Assembly (NCBI GenBank): GCA_026224775.1
Contig: JAMFRP010000019.1
Coordinates: 310,001-374,000, forward strand
DNA length: 64,000 bases
Direction of reading: 5' to 3'
DNA from: Bacteroidota bacterium
GTDB taxonomy: Bacteria; Bacteroidota; Bacteroidia; Sphingobacteriales; Sphingobacteriaceae
In this document: positions 1-8,224 of the stretch, one piece after another
Numbering within the stretch: the first letter of the stretch is position 1
Layout of the letters: every line of letters begins with the position of its first letter
Made by a program: the position numbers and the translations under genes
The notes under the pieces: generated by a model
What the model was told of the DNA's origin: nothing
Seen by the model: the letters and a program-made list of their open reading frames with translations, nothing else
The model's database searches: none

Positions 1-387
1 TCTCAAAACTACTATCAAAAAGCAGTTAATATTAAACCGGGATCAATCGAAGCTAAATTTGGTTATGTAAAACCCTTGTCGTTCCTTCAAAACTGGGATA
101 AAGTTTTGCAGCAATATATTGATATATTAAAGATCGACCCACAAAACACGCAGGCCTGTTATTGGGCCGGTGTCATTTATTACAACCGTAAACAGTTTGA
201 TGTATCAACCAAATATTTTAAGGTTGTAGCAACGCTATATCCGTATGATTATGATGGTAATCACATGCTTGCCTGGTCGTTACTGATGGCGGGCAACAAG
301 GCAGAGGCTATTGGTTATTTTGAAAAAGCGCTCATCATAAAGCCCGCCGATGCCTCAAGTACAGATGGCCTTACCAGGTGCAGGTAA
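1..387 (+). CDS. TPR-repeat protein, 3' end only
   Basis: The reading frame is open from the first base of the window, so this is the C-terminal 128 residues of a longer protein whose start lies outside. The visible part consists of about three tetratricopeptide repeats with the usual pattern of small and aromatic residues (for example the repeats around ACYWAGVIYYNRKQF and AWSLLMAGNKAEAIGYFEKA) and ends shortly after the last helix. TPR domains are protein-protein interaction scaffolds; no catalytic domain is visible in this fragment. There is no obvious link to the glycan genes downstream. A TTG codon at 76 could be read as a start, but the repeat continues upstream of it, so a truncated protein is a window artefact and not a real short gene. 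Confidence 0.8.
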   Translation, partial: SQNYYQKAVNIKPGSIEAKFGYVKPLSFLQNWDKVLQQYIDILKIDPQNTQACYWAGVIYYNRKQFDVSTKYFKVVATLYPYDYDGNHMLAWSLLMAGNKAEAIGYFEKALIIKPADASSTDGLTRCR

Positions 388-505
388 ATGTCTCAAATTC
401 ACTTAGTCGGTAAATAATATCCATTCATCGACAAATAGTTCTTCGCTGCAGATTTCGATCATACATTTAATTCATACAAAGGCATAGTGCCTTGGCTTTA
501 AATTT

Positions 506-1450
506 ATGAATCAAAATTTTACAAAAATGAGAACCAAAGTTATTTACCCCTCGCTAATTTTGCTGAGCATTTTTAGTGTCGTGTCTTCATGTAAAAAAGA
601 CGTAAAGACCTCTTCATCTTCAACAACCACTTCTTCTTTAACAACTGCCACGCTCACAGCTGACGGAGCAATAGCGCTGGCCTCGGTTGACAGTGCCGGT
701 GTTAAAGACAGCATCTACATGGTTAATTGTTTCCCGCCGAATGGCAACAAACCAGATTCAGTAGCATTTAGTGCATTACCGGCTGCTATATCTACCTATT
801 TAACTGCAAATTACGCCGGATACACTTTTACAAAAGCTTACAAAGTTGATAGCGCCAAAGTGGTTGTGAGCTATGTGGTGGTTATTAAGTACAATGGTTT
901 GTTTGTAGGTTTAAAATTCACCTCAACAGGTACTTTTGTCAATGTTTTAGAACAAAAGGATGGTGCCAACATGGGCGGCGGCGGCAAAGGCTGGCATCCC
1001 GGTGGCCCCTTCTGTGACCGTGGCGGTGTACAACATGACACCATTGCGATTGCATCGGTACCGGCGGCTGTGTTAACATATTTTACCACAACTTATCCCA
1101 CAGATACTTTACTGCACGCTTATAAAACGCCGGATACGACGTACATCTTAATAAGTAAAGATACTGTCTTATATGCAACAAATATTTCTGCAACCGGAAG
1201 TTTGATAAAACGCATTAAAATAGAGCCGCATGGTGGCAGAAATACAGAGATAACTGCTGCAAAACTGTTGTCTGCGATTACTACTTATTTAACTACGACC
1301 TACCCTGGATATGTATTTGATAAAGCCTACGTTGAAAGCAACCAAACAGGAATAACCGGATACCATGTGTTTATTACGGTTAACAATACTAATTACGAAG
1401 TAAGTTTTGATGCAACCGGTGCATTTGTTAAAGCGGTTACCATACATTAA
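506..1450 (+). CDS. Lipoprotein with three PepSY-like domains
   Basis: A secreted lipoprotein of 314 residues (307 if translation begins at the second ATG at 527, which gives a more typical signal peptide). The signal sequence ends in the lipobox VVSSC with Cys29. The mature part carries three copies of the same module, beginning near residues 90, 183 and 251, each with the pattern A..PAA..TYLT..YPGY.F.KAY followed by beta strands. This is the pattern of the PepSY-like (putative beta-lactamase-inhibitor-like) domain common in Bacteroidota periplasmic proteins. A low-complexity Ser/Thr linker follows the lipid anchor and a Gly-rich insert (near GANMGGGGKGWHPGG) separates repeats one and two. 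The function of these domains is not established. A rho-independent terminator follows at 1478-1508, so it is a single-gene unit separate from the PUL. Confidence 0.75.
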   Translation: MNQNFTKMRTKVIYPSLILLSIFSVVSSCKKDVKTSSSSTTTSSLTTATLTADGAIALASVDSAGVKDSIYMVNCFPPNGNKPDSVAFSALPAAISTYLTANYAGYTFTKAYKVDSAKVVVSYVVVIKYNGLFVGLKFTSTGTFVNVLEQKDGANMGGGGKGWHPGGPFCDRGGVQHDTIAIASVPAAVLTYFTTTYPTDTLLHAYKTPDTTYILISKDTVLYATNISATGSLIKRIKIEPHGGRNTEITAAKLLSAITTYLTTTYPGYVFDKAYVESNQTGITGYHVFITVNNTNYEVSFDATGAFVKAVTIH

Positions 1451-1477
1451 CAATTAGTTTTTTCATAATGCTGATTG

Positions 1478-1508
1478 CCCGGTTCCATTTAGATGGGCCG
1501 GGTTTTTT
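1478..1508 (+). terminator. Rho-independent terminator after PepSY-like lipoprotein
   Basis: A CCCGG (1478-1482) / CCGGG (1498-1502) stem is followed directly by a run of six T (1503-1508), 28 bases after the stop codon of the lipoprotein gene. Confidence 0.7.
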
Positions 1509-1609
1509 GCTTGAAATAGTTAAACTGATTTCATACCGGATTATATTGGAGAGGGTAAATTTTTAGATAATATCAATGAGGCGCTTTATTATTATTACAT
1601 TGAGTTTAT

Positions 1610-3604
1610 CTACCTAATGTTGTCCCAATCGTCTGTTCGGAACGGTGACGCTGGTAGGTTTGTTCCATTATATAAATTGCAAATCGGGTTATTTGCCCAG
1701 GCATACCTCACAGCGACAGGGTTTATAACATTACTACTGTTTACTATTACTTTATTCCCTACTATAATAGCTTGGGCGGGGTAGAATTTTTTATCAGCGC
1801 CTGCTATGGTGAATCCTTTAAGGGTACCACCGTTGGCAAGTAGGCCATTATCGGTATGGGTAAATTTCAGTTCAATTTTATTGCCGATAATTACTTGTGA
1901 TTTATAGATCGGCCCTGAGTAGGGGATATTTTCGCCATATGTTTTTGCCCGTGCTATTAATGCCAAACGTCGGCCGGTTTCCTGTTTGTTTTGAGGGTGT
2001 ATGCGGTTGGCATCCCGAATATCAATGGTGACAGCCATCCCTGTATTCGGCACGGTTAGTGTGTTTAACTGCGCATCACGTAAGGCGGGCCAATTAGCAG
2101 CGGGTGGCTGGTCGGTGGCGGAATAATTGGCTATCTGCACAAAATAAAACGGAAAGTTGCCTTCGTTCCATTTCTGTCGCCAATCATTAATTAATAGCGG
2201 AAAAAGCTGGCGATATTGCGTGGCCCTATCAGCATTACTTTCGCCCTGATACCAAATTACGCCTTTTATGGTGTAAGGTAAAATAGGGCTTATCATGGCA
2301 TTATAAATAAGCATTGGCCGGTTAGGGCTGTTTGATTGTGTAGGTGGTTGTGGTAATAATGTAAGCATATTAGCTTTGTGATAAACCCATTGGCCTGCCA
2401 GATCAATTTGGCCAGTAGTATCAGTAGCTAATGACAATTGCAATGGGCCTTTGTTTATTCCGCCAAGGCCGCCATTATCAAAAACGCGGATGGCAATGGT
2501 ATTTTCGCCTGCTTTTACCAGTTTGCCGGGAATCGTATAGCTGCGTTTATAAATAAATAGGTCAGTATGACCTATTTCAGCTCCGTTAAAATAAGAAACA
2601 TCGTAATCGTCAATACCGCCCATATTTAGTTTTAAATCCTTGCCGGCCCATGCTGCGGGAATGGTAACCTTTTTCCTGAACCACATTGTACCATCATAAT
2701 CAGGAACTCCGGCTTGCTCCCAGTAGGTAGGTAAACTCATTTTTGGCCATACGTAATCGTCAAAATCAGGCTCAGCCCAGCGTAGTTTACCTTGCTTAAA
2801 GCTAGGATCCTTTGTGTTTATTGAATCGATCCAATCCCTTAGTTCTTTTTGATAACGAGCATCAAGTTTTTCCTGCGTGAGGCCGCCTTCAATAGTATTT
2901 ACAAAAGGGGCGAAGGCAGGCATTGTTTTTAAAGCGCTGCCGCTAGTCCAGGCTTCAGCAACGGTACCACCCCAGGTGCTATTGATAATACCGATGGGTA
3001 TATGTTTATCTATAAATAAATTCTTCGCAAAAAAATAAGCAACAGCCGAGAAGTTACGAACAGTTTGTGGGTTGCATACCGCCCAACCGCCTTTCGTTTG
3101 CACATTGGTAAGTGGTGTAAAACTGATTTTGTTATCAATTTTCAGCATCCGTATTTCGGGGTAGTTAGCCGCGTCAGCCAACTCATACTTCAGGTTTAAC
3201 ACATCGCCATAAAAGCCGGTTAATGGCATCTCCATGTTTGATTGCCCCGAGCATACCCAAACCTCGCCTATCAAAATGTTTTTCAATACCGCTATGTTGC
3301 CATCATTAAAGGTAATAGTATAAGGCCCACCGTAAGTTGGAGTGCTTACTTTTATTTTCCAATTACCGTGTGCATCACTGGTGACCTTATAGATTTTATT
3401 ATTCCATGATGTTATTATAGTAAAGCTTTTACCAGGGATTTGGGTTCCCCAAAGGTTTACTTTTGTTTGCTGTTGTAAAACCATGTTATCGGTAAAACAG
3501 GCGGGCAGCACAATTTGAGCATAGCTCATATTGATAATACAAAGAAATAAGCTGAGAATTAATATTCTACTGATAAGCTCATTATAAAACGGTTTAGTTA
3601 CCAT
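1610..3604 (-). CDS. Sialate-O-acetylesterase-type (SASA) carbohydrate acetylesterase
   Basis: A secreted 664-residue esterase of the sialate O-acetylesterase (SASA) family, expected to remove O-acetyl groups from sugars in the periplasm or at the cell surface. After an N-terminal hydrophobic signal (cleavage near SYAQ) an N-terminal beta domain leads to the nucleophile block CSGQSNMEM (Ser122), the second conserved block GVIWYQGESNA and the catalytic His in DANRIHPQNKQETGRR (His536). A jelly-roll domain is inserted in the middle (near residues 270-410, containing WFRKKVTIP), as in many PUL esterases of this family. The length fits the family. It is transcribed away from the 3952 gene, and the 347-base region between them carries an operator-like site at 3831-3848. 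In Bacteroidota such esterases often act on plant cell-wall glycans rather than sialic acid, so the exact substrate is open. Confidence 0.88.
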   Translation of the reverse strand: MVTKPFYNELISRILILSLFLCIINMSYAQIVLPACFTDNMVLQQQTKVNLWGTQIPGKSFTIITSWNNKIYKVTSDAHGNWKIKVSTPTYGGPYTITFNDGNIAVLKNILIGEVWVCSGQSNMEMPLTGFYGDVLNLKYELADAANYPEIRMLKIDNKISFTPLTNVQTKGGWAVCNPQTVRNFSAVAYFFAKNLFIDKHIPIGIINSTWGGTVAEAWTSGSALKTMPAFAPFVNTIEGGLTQEKLDARYQKELRDWIDSINTKDPSFKQGKLRWAEPDFDDYVWPKMSLPTYWEQAGVPDYDGTMWFRKKVTIPAAWAGKDLKLNMGGIDDYDVSYFNGAEIGHTDLFIYKRSYTIPGKLVKAGENTIAIRVFDNGGLGGINKGPLQLSLATDTTGQIDLAGQWVYHKANMLTLLPQPPTQSNSPNRPMLIYNAMISPILPYTIKGVIWYQGESNADRATQYRQLFPLLINDWRQKWNEGNFPFYFVQIANYSATDQPPAANWPALRDAQLNTLTVPNTGMAVTIDIRDANRIHPQNKQETGRRLALIARAKTYGENIPYSGPIYKSQVIIGNKIELKFTHTDNGLLANGGTLKGFTIAGADKKFYPAQAIIVGNKVIVNSSNVINPVAVRYAWANNPICNLYNGTNLPASPFRTDDWDNIR

Positions 3605-3951
3605 TCTGTAAAACTATAAAAAAAATATAAAAGCAGTTCTGCTGTTAGCCAAAATAAAAAAATAGGTGTTATAAGATTAATATCAATCATTATCAAAAAT
3701 CAGTATGTAGATAAAATGTCTCCAACATTCACTAATTTGCCAACGATATTATTTTTATAAAATCATCCAATTTAAACATGGCTTCTAAGTGCTTTTTCAA
3801 ACTGATGATTATGGCTTATTGCATTAAATTTGCTAAATCGGTTTTTTTGATATAATTTCAAAACTTTAAGGAAAATAGAAAGCCTTAACGGATACCAGGT
3901 AATGAAACGCCTCGCCGAAAAAGAGATCACGAAAACCACTATAAACCAAAT
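3605..3951. other. Divergent intergenic region with one operator-like site
   Basis: 347 AT-rich bases between two divergently transcribed esterase genes. The only distinctive element seen is the operator-like site at 3831-3848. No open frame or RNA gene is apparent. Promoters for both directions must lie here, but no clean TTG/TAnnTTTG pair is seen. Confidence 0.6.
3831..3848 (+). promoter_or_regulatory. Operator-like site A (GCTAAATCGGTTT)
   Basis: TGCTAAATCGGTTTTTTT, an instance of the recurring motif whose core AAA(C/T)(C/T)(G/A)GTTT is close to the palindrome AAACCGGTTT typical of LacI-family operators. It lies 104 bases before the start of the alpha/beta-hydrolase/SGNH fusion gene. The TTG at 3830-3832 could serve as the -33 box, with a weak TAATTT 20 bases further on. 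The proposed binder is the LacI protein encoded at 39557-40591. Confidence 0.6.
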
Positions 3952-5538
3952 ATGAAAAAATTAGCATTAGCAGCCCTTTTCTTATGCGCAATAACGGTAA
4001 AGGCACAACAAAAAGTAATACAGCTTTATCCCGGTACGGCACCTGGCTCTGAAAAATGGACCTGGACCGAAGCTGAAAACGACGGTAACGCCTGGAAAAC
4101 CAAAGTCGTTTACAACGTTAGTCAGCCTACACTAACCGTTTACCCTGCCGACCCTGCTGTGCAGGCAACAGGTACAGCGGTGGTTATTTGCCCCGGGGGT
4201 GATTTTCATGTATTATCAGTTGACAAAGAAGACACCGACGAGGCTGTCTGGTTAAATAAAAAAGGTGTCACCGTATTTATATTAAAATACCGACTGGAAC
4301 ACATACTTGGCACTAACCCTGTAAAGGAATTTAATGATAAAGCCGACCAAAAAGGTTTTGAAATGGACAAACTGAAAGTTATTCCATTATCCGTTGCCGA
4401 TGGCCAGGTTGCAATAGCATACGTACGCAGCCATGCCGCTGATTATAAAGTTTTGCCAAATAAGGTAGGTATCCTTGGTTTCTCAGCAGGTGGAACAATT
4501 GCCGTATTAAGTGCTATTAATGCAACTGCCGAAAACCGGCCCGACTTTATTGGTGCCATCAATCCATTAATTTCAAAAGGTTTATTAAAGTTTGCGCCTG
4601 TTGATGCCCCGCCATTATTTATTGCCGCAAATGATTCGTTAAACGCCAACCAACAGCAAAATATCAACCTTTGCCATGAGTGGCTTAAAGCCAAAGGCAG
4701 TACCGAACTGCATATCTATGTAAAAGGTGGCAGTGGCTTTGGCATGAATAAGCAAAATATCCCTACTGATACTTTGGTTGATCGTTTGGGCGATTGGATG
4801 AATGACCTGGGTTTGTTAAAACCACTCAGCAATGAAAAAACGGCAGCGCAAAAATCAGCTGAAGGCTGGGTCTCCCTACAAAAATATTATGACGATTTAG
4901 TGCATAACGACTGGGCATGGCTTAGCAAATACAGCGATGCGAACACCAAAGTTGCACCTCCGGCCCCGGGTGAAAAACGTGTGATATTTATGGGTAACTC
5001 CATTACCGAAAACTGGGGCAATATGGACCCTGCATACTTTAAAGATAACGGCTATATTAGTCGCGGTATAGGTGGCCAGGTATCAGCACAGATGCTTGTT
5101 CGTTTCCGCGAAGATGTAATTAACCTTAAACCTTTAGCTGTAGTTATCGAAGCTGGTACCAATGACTTTGCCCAAAATCGGGGTTATATTGCCCCTGAAA
5201 ATATATTTGGCAACATTGTTTCGATGTGCGAGTTAGCTAAGGCAAATGGCATAAAACCAATTATCGGTTCTGTATTACCCGCAACAGACTTTTCATGGCA
5301 TAGAGGTTTAGAACCTGCCGAAAAGATTGTTGCGCTCAATGCTATGCTTAAAGCTTACGCCGCAAAAAAACATTTCACTTACATTGACTACTGGTCGGCC
5401 ATGGTAAACGACAAAAAAGGATTGAAAGTTGAGCTGACGCAAGACGGTTTAGTACACCCCAACCTGGCGGGTTACAAAGTAATGGAACCACTGGCAAAGG
5501 CAGCCATTACTGAAACACTGAAAAAAAATAGTAAATAA
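3952..5538 (+). CDS. Alpha/beta-hydrolase fused to SGNH (GDSL-type) esterase
   Basis: A secreted 528-residue two-domain protein (signal peptide ending TVKAQ). Residues about 20-285 form an alpha/beta-hydrolase of the acetyl-xylan-esterase/BD-FAE type with nucleophile elbow GFSAGG (Ser178). Residues about 340-525 form an SGNH hydrolase with block I FMGNSITE (Ser350), block II around GIGGQ, block III EAGTNDF and the terminal DGLVHPN (Asp498, His502). Such fusions deacylate plant or microbial polysaccharides. Oddity: where homologues, as far as I recall, read GGHGFG with the catalytic His, this protein has GGSGFG (Ser261), so the N-terminal domain may be inactive or use another residue. The SGNH motifs look intact, although Asp and His are one residue further apart than the usual DxxH. 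The DUF5005-like gene follows 51 bases downstream, probably in one transcript. Confidence 0.85.
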   Translation: MKKLALAALFLCAITVKAQQKVIQLYPGTAPGSEKWTWTEAENDGNAWKTKVVYNVSQPTLTVYPADPAVQATGTAVVICPGGDFHVLSVDKEDTDEAVWLNKKGVTVFILKYRLEHILGTNPVKEFNDKADQKGFEMDKLKVIPLSVADGQVAIAYVRSHAADYKVLPNKVGILGFSAGGTIAVLSAINATAENRPDFIGAINPLISKGLLKFAPVDAPPLFIAANDSLNANQQQNINLCHEWLKAKGSTELHIYVKGGSGFGMNKQNIPTDTLVDRLGDWMNDLGLLKPLSNEKTAAQKSAEGWVSLQKYYDDLVHNDWAWLSKYSDANTKVAPPAPGEKRVIFMGNSITENWGNMDPAYFKDNGYISRGIGGQVSAQMLVRFREDVINLKPLAVVIEAGTNDFAQNRGYIAPENIFGNIVSMCELAKANGIKPIIGSVLPATDFSWHRGLEPAEKIVALNAMLKAYAAKKHFTYIDYWSAMVNDKKGLKVELTQDGLVHPNLAGYKVMEPLAKAAITETLKKNSK

Positions 5539-5589
5539 TTTTTGTGGCTGCCACATCATTATAAAACTGTGGTTTGATATATTAATAAC

Positions 5590-6663
5590 ATGAAAAAGTT
5601 ATGGATCTTTTGTTTTCTATTTACAATAACGCATTCACTCATAGCCCAGGAAGTTTATCAGGACAGCGCGATAACTAACTTTTTTAAACGCGAAAGTGGT
5701 ATGATAGCCGCCGACGGCGGCTATTCCATCCCGCTTTCGCATGGGCGCGTAATGTGGTTGTTTGGCGATAGTTATATCGATGACTATAATGCGGCTACCA
5801 AATCGACACCCTGCTTATTTGGGGCAAACAACAGCGTGCTTATTCAACCGTTTGTGAACTGGGACTGGCGCAGCACCAAAACGTTACCAGGAAGTAAGGG
5901 CACTCAAAGCTTTTTTAAAGACAAGCCCGACAACTTTATCTGGCCAATAAATGGTTTTCAACATGGCGATACTGTTTTTGTGCTTTGTTTAAACCTTCAC
6001 AAAACTGGTAACGGGGCCTATGATATGAAAACGCTTCCAGCAACCTGGGCAAAGATATATTTGCCTGCTATGAAGGTAGTAGTCTACAGCCCTCTACAGG
6101 ATTTTAACGGTATAGGTTTTGGACAGGGATTTATAAAAGAGAAAGGCTTCGTATATACTTATGGCCTGAAAGATTCCAAAATATATATAGCACGTTTCCC
6201 GGAGAACGCTCCGAATTCACCATGGGCATTTTGGGATGGTAAAAACTGGCAGGGTGATATTAAAAAGATAGCAGTTATAGCCGATGCGCCGGGTTTCAGT
6301 ACCTTTTTTACCAAAGTAAGGAGCAAATACCTTTACCTAAGCACAGAGTTTAGCCTGGCCTGCGACAATGGTAAAGAGATCTATTCATCTACCAGCGATA
6401 AAATAACAGGTCCATTTAATACGCGCAAAGTAATTTATACAATTCCCAATGATAAAGCAGGACACCGACCGTTTTTTTATGGACCGAATGCCCACCCTGA
6501 ATATATTAATTCAAAAGATGAATTGTTGATCACCTATTCCATTAATGGCTATGCGCCGTGTATCCCAACGTGTGTTGACGGCAAATTCGATCCCAATAAT
6601 TATCGTTTGCGAGCATTGAGGGTACCATTGAAATTGATCGATCCCCAATTATCTAACCGTTAG
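5590..6663 (+). CDS. Secreted DUF5005/DUF4185-like five-bladed propeller protein
   Basis: A 357-residue secreted protein (signal peptide ending SLIAQ) with the features of the DUF5005/DUF4185-like group: a start motif ADGGYSIPL..GRVMWLFGDS, the middle motif WAFWDGKNWQ, the GHRPFFYGPNAHPEY segment and a C-terminal RLRALRVPL strand that closes the propeller. The fold is expected to be a five-bladed beta-propeller like that of GH43- and GH117-type enzymes. The related DUF4185 group includes endo-D-arabinanases (GH183), so an enzymatic role is plausible, but no function can be assigned here. A paralogue lies at 11182-12882 and shares the FWDGKxW and GDS/GDT motifs. It follows the esterase fusion gene by 51 bases and is followed by a terminator-like hairpin at 6727-6759. 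Confidence 0.72.
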   Translation: MKKLWIFCFLFTITHSLIAQEVYQDSAITNFFKRESGMIAADGGYSIPLSHGRVMWLFGDSYIDDYNAATKSTPCLFGANNSVLIQPFVNWDWRSTKTLPGSKGTQSFFKDKPDNFIWPINGFQHGDTVFVLCLNLHKTGNGAYDMKTLPATWAKIYLPAMKVVVYSPLQDFNGIGFGQGFIKEKGFVYTYGLKDSKIYIARFPENAPNSPWAFWDGKNWQGDIKKIAVIADAPGFSTFFTKVRSKYLYLSTEFSLACDNGKEIYSSTSDKITGPFNTRKVIYTIPNDKAGHRPFFYGPNAHPEYINSKDELLITYSINGYAPCIPTCVDGKFDPNNYRLRALRVPLKLIDPQLSNR

Positions 6664-6726
6664 AATCAACGTTGTTCCGTTCAAAACTGGCGCTTTCGAT
6701 TAGGCGATGCCGTGCCTAGGAGGCTG

Positions 6727-6759
6727 GTTCTAATTTAAAATTCTTTAATTTATTAGAAC
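6727..6759 (+). terminator. AT-rich terminator-like hairpin after DUF5005-like gene
   Basis: Outer arms GTTCTAAT (6727-6734) and ATTAGAAC (6752-6759) are perfect complements. An inner TTAAA (6735-6739) / TTTAA (6744-6748) pair closes the loop. It lies 63 bases after the stop codon and is not followed by a strong T run. Confidence 0.42.
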
Positions 6760-6800
6760 TACAGATAAAATTTGCTAATCCAAATCAATTTCTTTTGCTT

Positions 6801-6818
6801 TGCTAAACCAGTTTAATA
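6801..6818 (+). promoter_or_regulatory. Operator-like site B, ten bases before a start codon
   Basis: TGCTAAACCAGTTTAATA, the most symmetrical-flanked copy of the motif (core AAACCAGTTT at 6805-6814). The core ends ten bases before the ATG of the SGNH esterase at 6825, so a bound repressor would block initiation or early elongation. A separate left-half-like TTTGCTAATC lies at 6771-6780. Confidence 0.6.
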
Positions 6819-6824
6819 AGCCAT

Positions 6825-8219
6825 ATGCATCGAAAAATTTATCTACAACTTCTTTTCTTGTTCCTGTTCCTCAATTCATACAGCCAATCAAAAGTTCAAC
6901 CTTTCGTTAATGGTGATAGGGTGGTTTTTATGGGGAACAGTATAACTGATGGAGGTCATTATCATTCATACATATGGTTATACTACATGACTCACTTCCC
7001 AAACATGCGGATTGAATGTTTCAATGCTGGAATTGGCGGCGATGTTTCAAAGCAAATGCTGGAGCGGATAGATAATGAAGTATTCGCAAAAAAGCCGACT
7101 GTTATGACACTAACTTTTGGTATGAATGATACCGGGTATCAATTATTTCCCGCAGCTAAAGCCGATTCATTGTATCAGTTAAAAATTAACACATCTTTAA
7201 TGAGTTTTAAACAGATTGTTGCCTTGCTTCAGCAGCATCCTGAAATAAAAAAGATTATGATTGGTTCATCGCCCTATGATGAAACATCCAGGATAAAAAC
7301 AACGTCATTGGAAGGAAAGAATAAAGCAATGTTAGTCATCATTGCAGCTGAAAAGCAAATTGCCAAAGATAACAGTTGGGGTTTTGTTGATTTTAATAAA
7401 CCTATGACACAGATCAACAAGCAAGAACAACAAAAAGATTCCTTATTTACGATGGAAGCAATTGACAGGATACATCCTACTAACGATGGGCAGATGGTAA
7501 TGACCTACCTGTTTTTAAATGCTCAGGGCCTGGCAGGCGATAAAGTAGCTGATATATCAGTTGATGCAAAAAATGGCCAGATAGATAAGCAGGAAAACTG
7601 CAAATTAACTGGTGTTGCTCTTAATAATAGCGGTATTCAATTCAACTACCTGGCCAAATCCTTGCCGTATCCGCTCGATACTATTCCGGGAGGTTTTGGC
7701 CGCCCACAGCGAACTCAGGCGCAAGCATTGCAATTAATACCATTTACTGACGACTATAATCAGGAATTATTACAAATAAAAGGACTAAAGAAAACTGATA
7801 GCTATACCTTAAAAATCGATAGCAAGATATTAGGCCAATGGGATGGAAACGCGTTTGAAAAAGGAATTAACTTAGCCCTGATTATTGGTACCCCGCAATA
7901 TCAGCAAGCTTTAGCCATAATGCATTTAAACGAGGAGCGTTGGGAAATTGAGCGCCGTTTACGCGAATATTATTGGATACATTATTCTATTTTAAAACCT
8001 AAAGGAATGCTTTTTAATGATAGCGAAGCCACCATGGATTCATTACAGAAATATGCTAAAAAGGACTTCTTTGTGGCTGCCGCTATTCCAACCTATCAAA
8101 AGGCACGATTTAAAAGCGTGCGCGATGCATGGCAAAAAGAGATGGACCTGCTTACTGACCAGATATACCTAACCAATAAGCCGGTTGAACATCATTTTGA
8201 AATTACACGCTCAAATTAA
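6825..8219 (+). CDS. Secreted SGNH/GDSL-type esterase (paralogue 1)
   Basis: A 464-residue secreted SGNH hydrolase. The signal peptide ends near SYSQS. Catalytic blocks are FMGNSITDGGHYH (Ser39), GIGGD (oxyanion Gly), FGMNDTG (oxyanion Asn) and DRIHPT (Asp214, His217). Residues about 250-464 form a C-terminal extension with beta strands followed by a helical segment containing LNEERWEIERRLREY, which also occurs in the paralogue at 17967-19373. The family removes acyl groups; in this setting the target is probably an acylated sugar. The start is the ATG at 6825, directly after operator-like site B. It converges on the GH2 gene with only five bases between the stop codons and no visible terminator. 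Confidence 0.86.
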   Translation: MHRKIYLQLLFLFLFLNSYSQSKVQPFVNGDRVVFMGNSITDGGHYHSYIWLYYMTHFPNMRIECFNAGIGGDVSKQMLERIDNEVFAKKPTVMTLTFGMNDTGYQLFPAAKADSLYQLKINTSLMSFKQIVALLQQHPEIKKIMIGSSPYDETSRIKTTSLEGKNKAMLVIIAAEKQIAKDNSWGFVDFNKPMTQINKQEQQKDSLFTMEAIDRIHPTNDGQMVMTYLFLNAQGLAGDKVADISVDAKNGQIDKQENCKLTGVALNNSGIQFNYLAKSLPYPLDTIPGGFGRPQRTQAQALQLIPFTDDYNQELLQIKGLKKTDSYTLKIDSKILGQWDGNAFEKGINLALIIGTPQYQQALAIMHLNEERWEIERRLREYYWIHYSILKPKGMLFNDSEATMDSLQKYAKKDFFVAAAIPTYQKARFKSVRDAWQKEMDLLTDQIYLTNKPVEHHFEITRSN

Positions 8220-8224
8220 CTTGC

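Noticed and set aside
479..493. AAGGCA-TAG-TGCCTT hairpin just before the lipoprotein gene
   Set aside because: Six-base stem, could overlap the ribosome-binding region by chance; no sign of a riboswitch.
5543..5555. TGTGG-CTG-CCACA mini-hairpin after the esterase fusion gene
   Set aside because: A 5-base stem with no T run, in a 51-base gap between co-oriented genes; too weak to call a terminator.
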